Shown here: one piece after another, positions 15,402 through 24,897 of the stretch
Layout of the letters: each line of letters opens with the position of its first letter
Numbering within the stretch: the stretch's first letter is position 1
Source of the DNA: an uncultured Prevotella sp.
Lineage (GTDB): Bacteria > Bacteroidota > Bacteroidia > Bacteroidales > Bacteroidaceae
Assembly: GCA_946998295.1 (NCBI GenBank)
Contig: CAMPYS010000003.1
Location: forward strand, 1-64,000
Reading direction: 5' to 3'
DNA length: 64,000 nucleotides
Program-made: the position numbers and the translations under genes
Notes under the pieces: model-generated
Database searches by the model: none
Told to the model about the DNA's origin: nothing
The model's input: only the letters and a program-made list of their open reading frames with translations

Positions 15402-17600
15402 TTATTTCTGCAGAGTTTCTATAAACCAATTTGTTATTTGTCTAAAAAGGTGTATACGAGTATTACCCCCAAAAATACCATGATTACGATTAGTATATAT
15501 ATTTTCTTTAAAATCCTTATCTGCTTGAACAAGTGACTCACTATATTCATAAGCATTTTGAATATGTACATTATCGTCAGCTACTCCATGACACAATAAC
15601 AATTTTGCATTCATATTATCTACTCTTTCTATTGGGTTTACTGCATATCCTTCAGGATTTTCCTTAGGAGTACGCATATAACGTTCTGTGTAAACAGAAT
15701 CATAATAACGCCAATTTGTAGGAGGTGCTACAGCAACACCTGAGGCAAAAACGTTTCTACCCTCGCTTATACTCATTAAGGTATTGAAACCTCCAAAACT
15801 CCATCCCCAAATTCCTATTTTACTTGGATTTACATAAGGTTGCTTAGCGAACCAAAGTGCTGCTTCAACTTGGTCTTTTGACTCAAGATCTCCGAGCCTT
15901 AAATATATTGATTTTTCAAATTTTGCTCCTCTAGCACCTGTACCTCGTCCATCAACACAAGCAACTATGAATCCTTTTTGTGTAAGATAAGATTCATAAA
16001 TACCACCATTGCCCATTGAGCCAATTGACCAACGGTCTACCACTTGTTGACTGCCTGGACCACTATATTGGAAAAGTATTACAGGATATTTTTTGGTAGC
16101 ATCAAAATCAATAGGTTTGACTATCCAACCATTAAGTTCTACCCCTTCAGAAGTAGTGAATTTAAAAAATTCACGATTAGGTAAATTATATTTTGCTACA
16201 GTAGTTGATAATTCAGCATTATCAAGAATGTTTCTGATTAATTTTCCTTTATTATTATGAATAGTGTAAATATATGGGGTATTACGATTGCTCCATGTGT
16301 TAAGAAAATATTTATAGTCGCCAGAGAATATAGAAGAATTCCAACCTTCTTTTTTAGTCAAACAAGATACTTTTCCTTTAGCATCTGCAACATATACTTC
16401 ACGCTGCATAGGTGTTTTAGCTGCAGCTTGAAAATATGTTTTTCCTGTCTTTTCATCATACCCATAAACATCTGTTACATCATATTTACCTTTATCAATT
16501 TGTCTCAACAACTTACCATCAATTGTATATAAATATAGGTGCATATACCCATCACGATCTGATGGGAAAAGTATATGATCTTTCATTATACTAATATTAG
16601 ACATAGCCCCTTCTTGTACATATTTATCAGCTTGTTCATTTATAATTAAAGTACATTTACCTGTAACAGGATTAGCTCTGAACAATTTAAGGTTATCTTG
16701 ATGTCTATTCATTGTGTATATTATTATTCTATCATTAAAACTTGTCGTTTTAATACGTGGAACATAATCATCTGTTGCAAGTGATAAAGCGTACTTGATA
16801 GTTTTACCTGATATAAGAGAATAAGAATGTACAGAAACTATAGAATTGTCTTCGCCAGCTTTTGGATATTTATAAGAGTATTCGCCTGGATAAATATTAT
16901 ACTGTGAATAAGTAGGATAAGAACCCTTAAACATTTGCAAATAATAGGTCTTAACTTTACTTTCATCATAACGTATCCAACTTAAAGTTTTACTATCGGC
17001 TCCCCATGCTAAAGCATTATTAAATCCAAATTCTTCTTCGTTAACCCAATCTGGTACACCATTAATAATACTATTAAACTTACCATCTGTTGTTACTTGA
17101 CGTTCAACATTGCCATCAGTAATAAATATATTATTATCCCTAACAAAAGCAACGTATTTGCTATCAGGCGAAAATGTAGGTATCTGTTGCTTACCATTTT
17201 TAGAAAGAGATTTTAATTCTTTTGTACTTATATTATAAAGATAGAAATTAGCCTTATAAGAACGACGATAAATAGAATGGGTATTAGTCTGTATCAATAA
17301 ATATTTTCCATCAGAAGATATTTTGTAACCATCAAAAGATTTTATTCTCTCGCCAATTGTCTTACTAAGATCAAAAAGTACTCCTGTTTCCTTACCTGTT
17401 ACAAACGAATACGTTAAAATGCGCTTCCAATCAGATGATATTTGTGCATAATCTGAAGTCCCTTTTATCGGATTAATTCCAGAAATAGTTTTAGCTCTAA
17501 ATGTTTTACCTGTTATCTCTTTAAGAGTTAAATGGTTAGATGCTGATAACTGCATAGCTGATAATAGCATAATTACGGTTGATAATAATACTTTCTTCAT
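15402..17600 (-). CDS. dipeptidyl peptidase IV-family serine peptidase
   Basis: This 732-aa exported peptidase of family S9 should remove dipeptides, typically with proline in second place, from peptides in the periplasm. It has a signal peptide (MKKVLLSTVIMLLS..SAS), an N-terminal beta-propeller with repeated YIYT/SPDSKY-type blades, and a C-terminal alpha/beta hydrolase with nucleophile Ser near 601 (GWSFGG), Asp near 676 (GVADDNVH) and His near 707 (NRNHGI). I start at the ATG at 17600, which gives this signal peptide, rather than at 17636. Such peptidases feed amino-acid-fermenting Bacteroidales. It is a single-gene unit with its own promoter and terminator. Confidence 0.93.
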   Translation of the reverse strand: MKKVLLSTVIMLLSAMQLSASNHLTLKEITGKTFRAKTISGINPIKGTSDYAQISSDWKRILTYSFVTGKETGVLFDLSKTIGERIKSFDGYKISSDGKYLLIQTNTHSIYRRSYKANFYLYNISTKELKSLSKNGKQQIPTFSPDSKYVAFVRDNNIFITDGNVERQVTTDGKFNSIINGVPDWVNEEEFGFNNALAWGADSKTLSWIRYDESKVKTYYLQMFKGSYPTYSQYNIYPGEYSYKYPKAGEDNSIVSVHSYSLISGKTIKYALSLATDDYVPRIKTTSFNDRIIIYTMNRHQDNLKLFRANPVTGKCTLIINEQADKYVQEGAMSNISIMKDHILFPSDRDGYMHLYLYTIDGKLLRQIDKGKYDVTDVYGYDEKTGKTYFQAAAKTPMQREVYVADAKGKVSCLTKKEGWNSSIFSGDYKYFLNTWSNRNTPYIYTIHNNKGKLIRNILDNAELSTTVAKYNLPNREFFKFTTSEGVELNGWIVKPIDFDATKKYPVILFQYSGPGSQQVVDRWSIGSMGNGGIYESYLTQKGFIVACVDGRGTGARGAKFEKSIYLRLGDLESKDQVEAALWFAKQPYVNPSKIGIWGWSFGGFNTLMSISEGRNVFASGVAVAPPTNWRYYDSVYTERYMRTPKENPEGYAVNPIERVDNMNAKLLLCHGVADDNVHIQNAYEYSESLVQADKDFKENIYTNRNHGIFGGNTRIHLFRQITNWFIETLQK

Positions 17601-17633
17601 AAATAATATGATTATAAAATAAATTTTACTAAG

Positions 17634-17665
17634 CAAAAGTATAAAATAATGATTATATTTGCAAA
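17634..17665 (-). promoter_or_regulatory. promoter of the dipeptidyl peptidase gene
   Basis: On the minus strand the -7 box TACTTTTG is at 17641-17634 and TTTG at 17665-17662 provides the -33 element, with 20 bp between. The -33 element abuts the -7 box of the opposite radical SAM gene. Confidence 0.65.
17654..17661 (+). promoter_or_regulatory. -7 box of the radical SAM gene
   Basis: TATATTTG lies only 9 bp before the ATG at 17671, implying a transcript with almost no leader. No TTG -33 element is visible. Confidence 0.55.
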
Positions 17666-17670
17666 ATAAA

Positions 17671-18618
17671 ATGAATAAATATTATAGAGACTACGGCTCA
17701 TGGATACGTGAACTATTCCCGTTTAGAGTTCAAAAAATTTCGATTGATGCAGGCTTCTCATGTCCTAATAGAGATGGTAAGATTGGTACTGGAGGTTGTA
17801 TTTTTTGTGATAATAGAAGTTTTAATCCAACATACTGTAATAATAAAAAAAGTGTTGTTAAACAAATAGAAGATGGAAAAAATTTCTTTGCACGAAAATA
17901 CTCTAATATGCATTATCTTGCATATTTTCAATCGTTTACGAACACATACGGCTCTACTACACATATAAAAGCACTATACGAAGAAGCTTTAAGCGTGGAA
18001 GGTGTGGTAGGATTAGTTATAGGAACACGACCTGATTGTATAAGCAATGAACTTCTTGACTACTTTGAGGAATTAAATAAACGTACTTTTCTTATTATAG
18101 AATATGGAATAGAAAGTTGTAACAATGAAACTCTTAAATTCATTAATCGTGGTCATAATTTTGAATGCACAAAACACGCTATACAAGAAACAGCAAATCG
18201 TGGTATTATGGTTGGAGGCCATATAATATTAGGTCTTCCAGGAGAAAACCAAGAAGAGAGTTTAAGACAAGCTCCTATAATTTCTGATTTACCACTAACA
18301 ATATTAAAAATACATCAACTTCAAATTATAAAAGGAACTAAACTTGCTGAAATATACAAAAAGAAAAAATTTAAATTATACTCTGTTAATGAGTATATAG
18401 ACCTAATTACAAAATATATTAGTAAATTAAGAAAAGACCTTGTTTTAGAAAGATTTGTATCACAAAGTCCTAACGACCTACTTATTGCACCTAAATGGGG
18501 ATTAAAAAACTATGAATTTACTAATTTGCTTAACAATCATTTAAAAAATCAATTTGCACAATCAAATAGCTTAAACTTTGAAAAATCAGAAAGTTTGAAA
18601 AGTTCTTCGTATGAGTGA
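17671..18618 (+). CDS. TIGR01212-family radical SAM protein (YhcC-like)
   Basis: This 315-aa protein has the YhcC-type cluster motif, with Cys31, Cys43 and Cys46 (CPNRDG and GGCIFCDN), and the family-typical AYFQSFTNTYG and GTRPDC. Such proteins bind a 4Fe-4S cluster and S-adenosylmethionine; the substrate is unknown to me. A TTG at 17659 would extend the frame by four residues, but it lies inside the promoter box, so ATG at 17671 is preferred. Its last 70 bp overlap the end of the GldB-like gene on the other strand. Confidence 0.88.
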   Translation: MNKYYRDYGSWIRELFPFRVQKISIDAGFSCPNRDGKIGTGGCIFCDNRSFNPTYCNNKKSVVKQIEDGKNFFARKYSNMHYLAYFQSFTNTYGSTTHIKALYEEALSVEGVVGLVIGTRPDCISNELLDYFEELNKRTFLIIEYGIESCNNETLKFINRGHNFECTKHAIQETANRGIMVGGHIILGLPGENQEESLRQAPIISDLPLTILKIHQLQIIKGTKLAEIYKKKKFKLYSVNEYIDLITKYISKLRKDLVLERFVSQSPNDLLIAPKWGLKNYEFTNLLNNHLKNQFAQSNSLNFEKSESLKSSSYE

Positions 18619-19370
18619 TGACCTTGTGTCATGTATCGCTCAACTGACCTAACATATCTATTTCGATATACTTTTGATTTCAAAACTTGATTAACAACCC
18701 ATTGTATTTTACCTACATGTAAATCTCGTTCTACTTGAGGACGTTTTTCAAAATTGGGTAATGGATAAAGACTCATTAGATAAAATGATAAGCAATCTGA
18801 AACTATATAATTGCGGGTCATGTATTTACGCTGAAATAGAGGGTAATAACGTTTATACAAGGGATAATTTACTCCTAAATATTTATCTAAAGATATACCT
18901 ATTGTACCATTACCTACTACTACACTTTGATTTAAAGCAGATATTTGAGAATATATACGAGGTATAGCTATATCTGGTATAGCTGACTTTAAATTAGTAA
19001 AGGCTGTATTAAATTGTGCATTTAAATCACTTACATTTGCAAATTCTGATTCAACAGATGATATTAATGATTGAAGAGTTGTATCTTGATAAAATTTTAG
19101 AAATTTAGAATTAATATCTGAATCTGTTGCATCTCCAATTTGGATAACATCTTCTATAAGAGTCCGAGTCTCAATTGGATATTCTGTATTCATTCGTTGA
19201 AAAGCTGAAAAATCACCAATAGTGAGATAAAGATATTCTAATCTATCAAAACGTTCGATATGTAACAGAGGAGAATTGTTATCTACAGAATCTGAAGATA
19301 ATTTAAATTGACAACCTGATGCAAATAAAAGCAACAAGAGCAAAAGTATATATAAATTAAGTTTTTTCAA
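18549..19370 (-). CDS. gldB: GldB-like lipoprotein
   Basis: This 273-aa protein has a lipoprotein signal with lipobox FASGC (Cys19) and the GldB-like LHIERFDRL, and a helical body. In gliding Flavobacteria GldB is needed for motility and type IX secretion; in non-gliding Bacteroidales homologues are common and their role is less clear. Two Por-type secreted proteins in this window make a link to secretion possible. The gene has a full-looking promoter 22 bp upstream. Its 3' end overlaps the convergent radical SAM gene. Confidence 0.78.
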   Translation of the reverse strand: MKKLNLYILLLLLLLFASGCQFKLSSDSVDNNSPLLHIERFDRLEYLYLTIGDFSAFQRMNTEYPIETRTLIEDVIQIGDATDSDINSKFLKFYQDTTLQSLISSVESEFANVSDLNAQFNTAFTNLKSAIPDIAIPRIYSQISALNQSVVVGNGTIGISLDKYLGVNYPLYKRYYPLFQRKYMTRNYIVSDCLSFYLMSLYPLPNFEKRPQVERDLHVGKIQWVVNQVLKSKVYRNRYVRSVERYMTQGHHSYEELFKLSDFSKFKLFDCAN

Positions 19371-19392
19371 TTAATTATATTTTATTACAAGG

Positions 19393-19423
19393 CAAATTTA
19401 CTAAAATATATTTATTCTTACAA
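19393..19423 (-). promoter_or_regulatory. promoter of the GldB-like gene
   Basis: On the minus strand TAAATTTG (19400-19393) is the -7 box and TTG (19423-19421) the -33 element, 20 bp apart. The start codon is 22 bp downstream. Confidence 0.6.
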
Positions 19424-19459
19424 GTTTATTGTAAAAAATAGTAAAATAACATATATTTA

Positions 19460-20455
19460 TTAGGGTAAATCTCTAAAATATTTATGTTTATTCACATAAT
19501 ACTGCCATAAAATAGAATAATGTTTACGCATATCTACATCTGTAGTAGATAAATTACGAGGAAAACTTTGTTTCCATTGTTGAAAAGCTCTACGTGCTTT
19601 GAATATAGCTAAAAAATCTCCTAAATTAAATTTCAGTAATAACATTTGGAAAGCAGCAAGATAATCTAACAACATCCTTACTTTCATTACTCTATTTAGT
19701 TCTGTAGGTGGCAAATTTTTCCATAACATTGTTAGGTTGTTACGAAAGTTTAAATAAGTTTTTTGTGGATTAGACTTTGGAAGTGTACCACCTCCAAGAT
19801 GATAGACATAACTTTTTGGTATACAATATATTTTACGTCCTAATCTATTTAAACGCCAACAAAGATCTATCTCTTCATTATGTGCAAAAAATCTTTCATC
19901 GAGCCCTCCAACTTTCCAATAATCATAAGACCGTATCATTAAACAAGCACCAGTTGCCCAAAAAATTTGAATTGGATCATTGTATTGAGAATTATCTTTT
20001 TCAATAGTATCAAACAATCTTCCACGACAAAATGGATAACCATATCTATCTATAAAACCACCAGATGCACCTGCATATTCAAAACTTTCACGGCTGCTAA
20101 ATGATAGTAATTTAGGCTGACAAGCTGCTACATCTTTATCTGAATTAAGTTTTTCCAGTAATGGAGATAACCAATTTTTAGTAACTTCTACATCACTATT
20201 TAACAATACATAATAGTCTGCTGTAACTTGAGATAAAGCTCTATTATAACCACCTGCAAAGCCATAATTATCTGATAGCCGTATTTGCCTAATATTTGGA
20301 TAATTATTCTTTAACCAACTTACGGAATTATCTGTAGATGAGTTATCCGCTACTATAACATCTGCTTCTGGTTGTGAATATTTAACTACAGATGGTAAAT
20401 ACCGTTCTAGCATTTTACATCCATTCCAATTTAAAATTACTACGGCTACTTTCAT
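19460..20455 (-). CDS. family 2 glycosyltransferase
   Basis: This 331-aa GT-A-fold enzyme transfers a sugar from a nucleotide donor. It shows VILNWNG, the DNSSTDNS donor-binding region, LLNSDVEV (metal-binding DxD-like site) and an AHNEEIDLCWRL acceptor region, as in rhamnosyl- or GlcNAc-type transferases. It has no transmembrane helices in its N-terminal half. The donor and acceptor are unknown. Its start overlaps the end of mtaB by 4 bp, so it is translated from the same transcript, an unusual pairing for a tRNA modification gene. Confidence 0.9.
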   Translation of the reverse strand: MKVAVVILNWNGCKMLERYLPSVVKYSQPEADVIVADNSSTDNSVSWLKNNYPNIRQIRLSDNYGFAGGYNRALSQVTADYYVLLNSDVEVTKNWLSPLLEKLNSDKDVAACQPKLLSFSSRESFEYAGASGGFIDRYGYPFCRGRLFDTIEKDNSQYNDPIQIFWATGACLMIRSYDYWKVGGLDERFFAHNEEIDLCWRLNRLGRKIYCIPKSYVYHLGGGTLPKSNPQKTYLNFRNNLTMLWKNLPPTELNRVMKVRMLLDYLAAFQMLLLKFNLGDFLAIFKARRAFQQWKQSFPRNLSTTDVDMRKHYSILWQYYVNKHKYFRDLP

Positions 20456-21789
20456 AAAATTTTTACTTGTATGGCAGATTTATTAAAATTAAACTGTTCT
20501 AATCGCACTTTAACTATCTGATTGTCATAAGCTTCATTTGCTTGTTTCGGTGATAATTCTGCTCGAATATAATTTGGTGTAAATCCATGCATATATCTAC
20601 CTCTATTTGACTTTTCAAACAGGACATAAGTTTCTGTTCCTAAAAACCTTCCATAAAAATCTTGAAGTAACTTATCAGACAGTTGAATAAGATTATTTGC
20701 ACGAAGTTTCTTCTCACGTGGATCTACAACATATGGTATAGATAAAGCAGATGTTCCTGGACGTTCTGAGTATGGAAAGACATGAAGTTGAGATATTGGC
20801 AATGAAGATATAAAATTATAACATTCCTCATAATATTCTGAGGTTTCTCCACGACAACCAACCATAACATCAATACCTATAAAAGCATTTGGCATTAATG
20901 ATTTTATTAAATTTATTTTATGAGCAAATAACGATGTATTGTATCTGCGGTGCATCAACTTTAAAATATGATCAGAACCACTTTGTAAAGGAATATGAAA
21001 ATGAGGCATAAAAGCACGAGACTTTGCACAATAATGTATGAGGTCATCGTCTATTAAATCAGGTTCAAGTGAACTTATTCTATAACGTTCTATCCCTTCT
21101 ACATCATCTAATGCTTTAACGAGATCTAAAAAACTTTCACCTGTGGAACGTCCAAAGTCTCCTATATTTACACCAGTAAGAACTATCTCTTTTCCTCCTT
21201 CAAGAGCTGCTTGACGTGCCTGGTCAACAAGAGATTTTATACTTGGGTTACGAGAAAACCCTCGTGCATAAGGTATCGTGCAATATGTACAAAAATAATT
21301 ACAACCATCCTGTACTTTTAAGAAATAACGAGTACGATTACCACGTGAACAACTTGGTTGGAAAGATTTTATATCTTTCGTCTTCACAGAATGATATACA
21401 GAATTTTCTTTTATATTTGGATTATTCCAAGCATCATTAAGGTATTGAATAAGATCTGCTTTTTCATTACTACCTAACACTAAATTTACACCTTCTATCT
21501 TTGAGACACGCTCACTCTCCAACTGAGCATAACAACCAGTTACAACTACAAAAGCTCCTGGATTTTTACGTGCCATCCTTGATATTATTTGCCGACATTT
21601 ATGGTCTGCTACTTCTGTAACAGAACAGGTATTAATTAAACATATATCAGCTACTTCATCATCAGCAGCCTCGCTTACCCCCATATTAAATAATGTTCTT
21701 GCAAATGTACTTGTTTCTGAAAAATTTAATTTACAACCTAAAGTATAATATTTTGCTTTTTTCCCTTGAAAAACTGAAGTATCTATCAT
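20452..21789 (-). CDS. mtaB: tRNA t6A37 methylthiotransferase
   Basis: MtaB adds a methylthio group to N6-threonylcarbamoyladenosine at position 37 of tRNAs. The 445-aa protein has the UPF0004 cysteines Cys19 (TLGCKLN), Cys55 (NTCSV) and Cys86 (TGCYAQ), the radical SAM cluster Cys163, Cys167 and Cys170 (CNYFCTYC), and a C-terminal TRAM-like RNA-binding region. The frame is open to 21876, but the longer start lies inside the terminator of the nuo operon and upstream of the promoter; ATG at 21789 fits the family. The final G of the -7 box is only 7 bp before this ATG, so the mRNA is probably leaderless. Confidence 0.93.
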   Translation of the reverse strand: MIDTSVFQGKKAKYYTLGCKLNFSETSTFARTLFNMGVSEAADDEVADICLINTCSVTEVADHKCRQIISRMARKNPGAFVVVTGCYAQLESERVSKIEGVNLVLGSNEKADLIQYLNDAWNNPNIKENSVYHSVKTKDIKSFQPSCSRGNRTRYFLKVQDGCNYFCTYCTIPYARGFSRNPSIKSLVDQARQAALEGGKEIVLTGVNIGDFGRSTGESFLDLVKALDDVEGIERYRISSLEPDLIDDDLIHYCAKSRAFMPHFHIPLQSGSDHILKLMHRRYNTSLFAHKINLIKSLMPNAFIGIDVMVGCRGETSEYYEECYNFISSLPISQLHVFPYSERPGTSALSIPYVVDPREKKLRANNLIQLSDKLLQDFYGRFLGTETYVLFEKSNRGRYMHGFTPNYIRAELSPKQANEAYDNQIVKVRLEQFNFNKSAIQVKIL

Positions 21790-21795
21790 ATAGTG

Positions 21796-21827
21796 CAAAG
21801 ATAAAATAAATCTTTTATAATAACAAA
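21796..21827 (-). promoter_or_regulatory. promoter of mtaB
   Basis: On the minus strand TATCTTTG (21803-21796) and TTTG (21827-21824) are 20 bp apart. The ATG at 21789 begins 6 bp past the box. Confidence 0.7.
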
Positions 21828-21857
21828 TTTCAACTAAAACCTCAATATTATTATAAT

Positions 21858-21897
21858 ATAACAAATGGGTAAACATTAAAGCTCACCCATTTGTTAT
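21858..21897 (-). terminator. terminator of the nuo operon
   Basis: A 13-bp perfect stem, ATAACAAATGGGT at 21858-21870 with ACCCATTTGTTAT at 21885-21897, loop 14 nt. It lies 27 bp past nuoN and is followed by an AT-rich run on the minus strand. Confidence 0.85.
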
Positions 21898-21924
21898 GTA
21901 TCTCATAATAAAATTTTATTATTC

Positions 21925-23367
21925 CTATAATACTAATGCTATCCAATCGTATACCATACTACATACACCGAATAAAATTATTCCTGTAATGCATATAGAT
22001 AAAGCAAATTTTGTATTATTATCACTTTTAAATGTTGGCAGTGGATTATCATTATGAATAATATACATAGCTTTTACTACCTTTAAATAGTAATACAAAG
22101 AGACAACTGTATTAAGTAATGCTATAAAGAGGATAAAGTAAATCCAAGCCCCTTCTGTAGTGTTAATATTTGCACCATTTACTCCTGCCATAAATACAAA
22201 AAACTTAGAAAACATACCTGCAAAAGGTGGAATACCTCCAAGTGAGAACATTGCAAGGGTCATTAAAAAACTTAATCTAGGATTAGTTTTATAAAAACCA
22301 TTATAATCAGATATTTCTGTTTTACCATTATTATTCTGCTCAACTACTGTTATAATTGTAAATACTGCCATATTTGCAACAACATAAATCAAAACATAAT
22401 AACTTAAAGAACTTACAGACATAGCCCAATTACTTCCTAAAGCTGATAGCATAATGTAACCAGCTTGAGAAATAGAACTAAATGCCATAAAGCGTTTTAA
22501 CTCATTCTGTCTAATCGCAAATAAATTAGCAACAGTAATAGAAAGTGCTGTTACAATCATCATTAAAACATGCCAATAAGGCATAATTGCACCAAACACA
22601 TGGAAAAATATACTCAACAATGTAAAAGCGGCAGCACCTTTTGAAACAATACTTAAGTAGCCCGTTACTGGAGTTGGTGCTCCTTGATAAGTATCGGCTG
22701 TCCAGAAATGAAACGGTACAAGAGATATTTTAAATCCTAAACCACTAAAAAAGAATACTAACCCCATTATTGTAAGCGGTGTAGGTTTTATATTAGCAGC
22801 TATATCATCAAAGTACATTGTACCATATGCTGCATAAATAAAACTTATTCCATAAAGCATTACTGCACTTGAAAAAGTAGCAGTAATAATAAATTTTGCA
22901 GCTGCTTCAGCAGAGTTTTTTCGATAAGTATCAAAAGCTATAACACAAGCCATAGGAACAGATGCTGTTTCAAGTCCAAGGAAAAACATTAAAAAGTTTC
23001 CCGCACTAACCATCATATTCATACCAAGTAGTGTTGCTACAATAAGAAAATAAAATTCTCCTTCCTTTTTACTTGTACTTGCCCATAAACGACTCTGAAG
23101 TACAACTATAAAAGTTCCTAAAGATATTATTGACTTTATTATATTAACAGAAGCTGTTGTATAATACATACCACCAAAAGCTGTTTCTGCATCAGTTGGC
23201 AAAAGAAGACAAATTACAGTATTAATAAATAATAAACAACTTGCCAGCGGATTGAACCACTTACGTTCTTTAGATTTTGCAGTTAGAAAATCAGCTATAA
23301 AAAGGATTATCAAGATAGCAACAAGTGATGCCTCTGGAATCATCTTAAAGAAATCATTATAATTCAT
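21925..23367 (-). CDS. nuoN: NADH-quinone oxidoreductase subunit N
   Basis: One of the three antiporter-like membrane subunits of complex I, with about 13-14 transmembrane helices in 480 aa. The conserved helices include FSSISQAGYIMLSALG and FSLGGIPPFAGMFSKFFVF. It is the last gene of the nuo operon, 14 bp after nuoM, and is followed by the terminator. Confidence 0.95.
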   Translation of the reverse strand: MNYNDFFKMIPEASLVAILIILFIADFLTAKSKERKWFNPLASCLLFINTVICLLLPTDAETAFGGMYYTTASVNIIKSIISLGTFIVVLQSRLWASTSKKEGEFYFLIVATLLGMNMMVSAGNFLMFFLGLETASVPMACVIAFDTYRKNSAEAAAKFIITATFSSAVMLYGISFIYAAYGTMYFDDIAANIKPTPLTIMGLVFFFSGLGFKISLVPFHFWTADTYQGAPTPVTGYLSIVSKGAAAFTLLSIFFHVFGAIMPYWHVLMMIVTALSITVANLFAIRQNELKRFMAFSSISQAGYIMLSALGSNWAMSVSSLSYYVLIYVVANMAVFTIITVVEQNNNGKTEISDYNGFYKTNPRLSFLMTLAMFSLGGIPPFAGMFSKFFVFMAGVNGANINTTEGAWIYFILFIALLNTVVSLYYYLKVVKAMYIIHNDNPLPTFKSDNNTKFALSICITGIILFGVCSMVYDWIALVL

Positions 23368-23381
23368 TTCGCCAGTTTTTA

Positions 23382-24893
23382 TTAAAGATTACTTAAATTT
23401 GGAATATAGGCAACAATATGTTCAAAGATTGGACCTACTGCATCTATTATCATATTTTCAAAGAATAGAGGAAATACTCCAAGTCCTGCCACACAGAAAA
23501 TTAGTCCTGCTATAGCAAAACGTTCATCCCAAGTTGCATCATGAAGTTCATAGAATTTTTTATTAGGAACAGTTTGAAATAAAATTTTTCCAACTACACG
23601 TAATATATATACAGCAGTTATTACTATTGAAGTACATGCTACTATAGTACATACTCTATGAAACAGACCTGCATTAGAGAATGAACCTATAAAAATAGTC
23701 ATTTCGGCAACAAATCCAGAGAATCCTGGTAGTCCAAGATTAGCTAAACCTGCAACTACATAAGAAACTGCAAGGAAAGGTATAATCTTCATCAATCCTC
23801 CAAGATAACGTACATCACGTGTACCAGCACGGTGATAAATCATTCCTATACATGCAAAGAATAAAGCTGTCATCAAACCATGAGAAAGCATTTGAAGTAT
23901 TGCTCCAGTTATAGCTGTTTGTGTTGTCATAACTAAAGCAAAAAGAACCATTCCACAGTGTGATACAGACGAATAGGCATTTATATATTTCAAATCTGTT
24001 TGAACACAAGCGGATAAAGCTCCATACACAACAGATATTGTTGTTAAAACAAGAAATATTGGAGCCCATAGCTCTAAAGCATCTGGCATAATAAACATTG
24101 CTATACGTAAACAACCATACCCCCCCAACTTCATTAATACTCCTGCATGTAACATTGATACAGCTGTTGGTGCAGAAGCATGACCATCAGGCGACCATGT
24201 ATGGAATGGGAATAAAGCCCCTAAAATACCAAAACCTATAAAAACAAATGGGAAAAATATATTTTGTATTTCTTTTGGCATTGCGTGCATTTTAGCAAGT
24301 TCAATTACATCCATTGTAGAAGCTCCACTAAAATAGTAAATTCCTAAGAAACCAAATATCAACAAACCAGAACCTCCCATCAACATAAGGGTAAGCTTCA
24401 TTGCTGAATATTCTTTAGCACCTGTTCCCCATACACCAATTAACAAATACATCGGTATTAAAGCTACTTCATAGAACATAAACATAGTGAACATATCGGT
24501 TGATATGAAGAAACCAAATACTCCAGATGATAACAATACAAACCAAAGAAAATATTCTTTTTTCATTGGCTCCAATTGCCAACTTGCAAATGTACCTGTA
24601 AATACTATTATTGAAGAAAGTAATATCATAACAACAGATATACCATCTACACCTACAGAGAAAGCTATATGTAATGGTTTAAACCATGTTACTGAATTAG
24701 CCAATAACATTGTAGCAGTATTACCAGCTTCGCGTTCTTGAACAAAATAAACAGTAAGCCATATTGCTCCTAATAATAATAGAGAGGAGCCTGCTACCAT
24801 CACACCACGTACCTGATTATCATTCTTAGCTAGCCAAAGGCCTAAGATCATTAGTACTGGAATTAATACGAATATTGTTAAAATCCAACTCAT
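23382..24893 (-). CDS. nuoM: NADH-quinone oxidoreductase subunit M
   Basis: Proton-pumping, antiporter-like membrane subunit of complex I, 503 aa. The FPFHTWSPDGHASAP motif and AYSSVSHCGMVLFAL are diagnostic. It lies 4 bp after nuoL and 14 bp before nuoN. Confidence 0.96.
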   Translation of the reverse strand: MSWILTIFVLIPVLMILGLWLAKNDNQVRGVMVAGSSLLLLGAIWLTVYFVQEREAGNTATMLLANSVTWFKPLHIAFSVGVDGISVVMILLSSIIVFTGTFASWQLEPMKKEYFLWFVLLSSGVFGFFISTDMFTMFMFYEVALIPMYLLIGVWGTGAKEYSAMKLTLMLMGGSGLLIFGFLGIYYFSGASTMDVIELAKMHAMPKEIQNIFFPFVFIGFGILGALFPFHTWSPDGHASAPTAVSMLHAGVLMKLGGYGCLRIAMFIMPDALELWAPIFLVLTTISVVYGALSACVQTDLKYINAYSSVSHCGMVLFALVMTTQTAITGAILQMLSHGLMTALFFACIGMIYHRAGTRDVRYLGGLMKIIPFLAVSYVVAGLANLGLPGFSGFVAEMTIFIGSFSNAGLFHRVCTIVACTSIVITAVYILRVVGKILFQTVPNKKFYELHDATWDERFAIAGLIFCVAGLGVFPLFFENMIIDAVGPIFEHIVAYIPNLSNL

Positions 24894-24897
24894 TTCT

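Noticed and set aside
21790..21876. Longer mtaB start at 21876
   Set aside because: It would run through the promoter and into the terminator of the nuo operon, and the added residues do not belong to the family.
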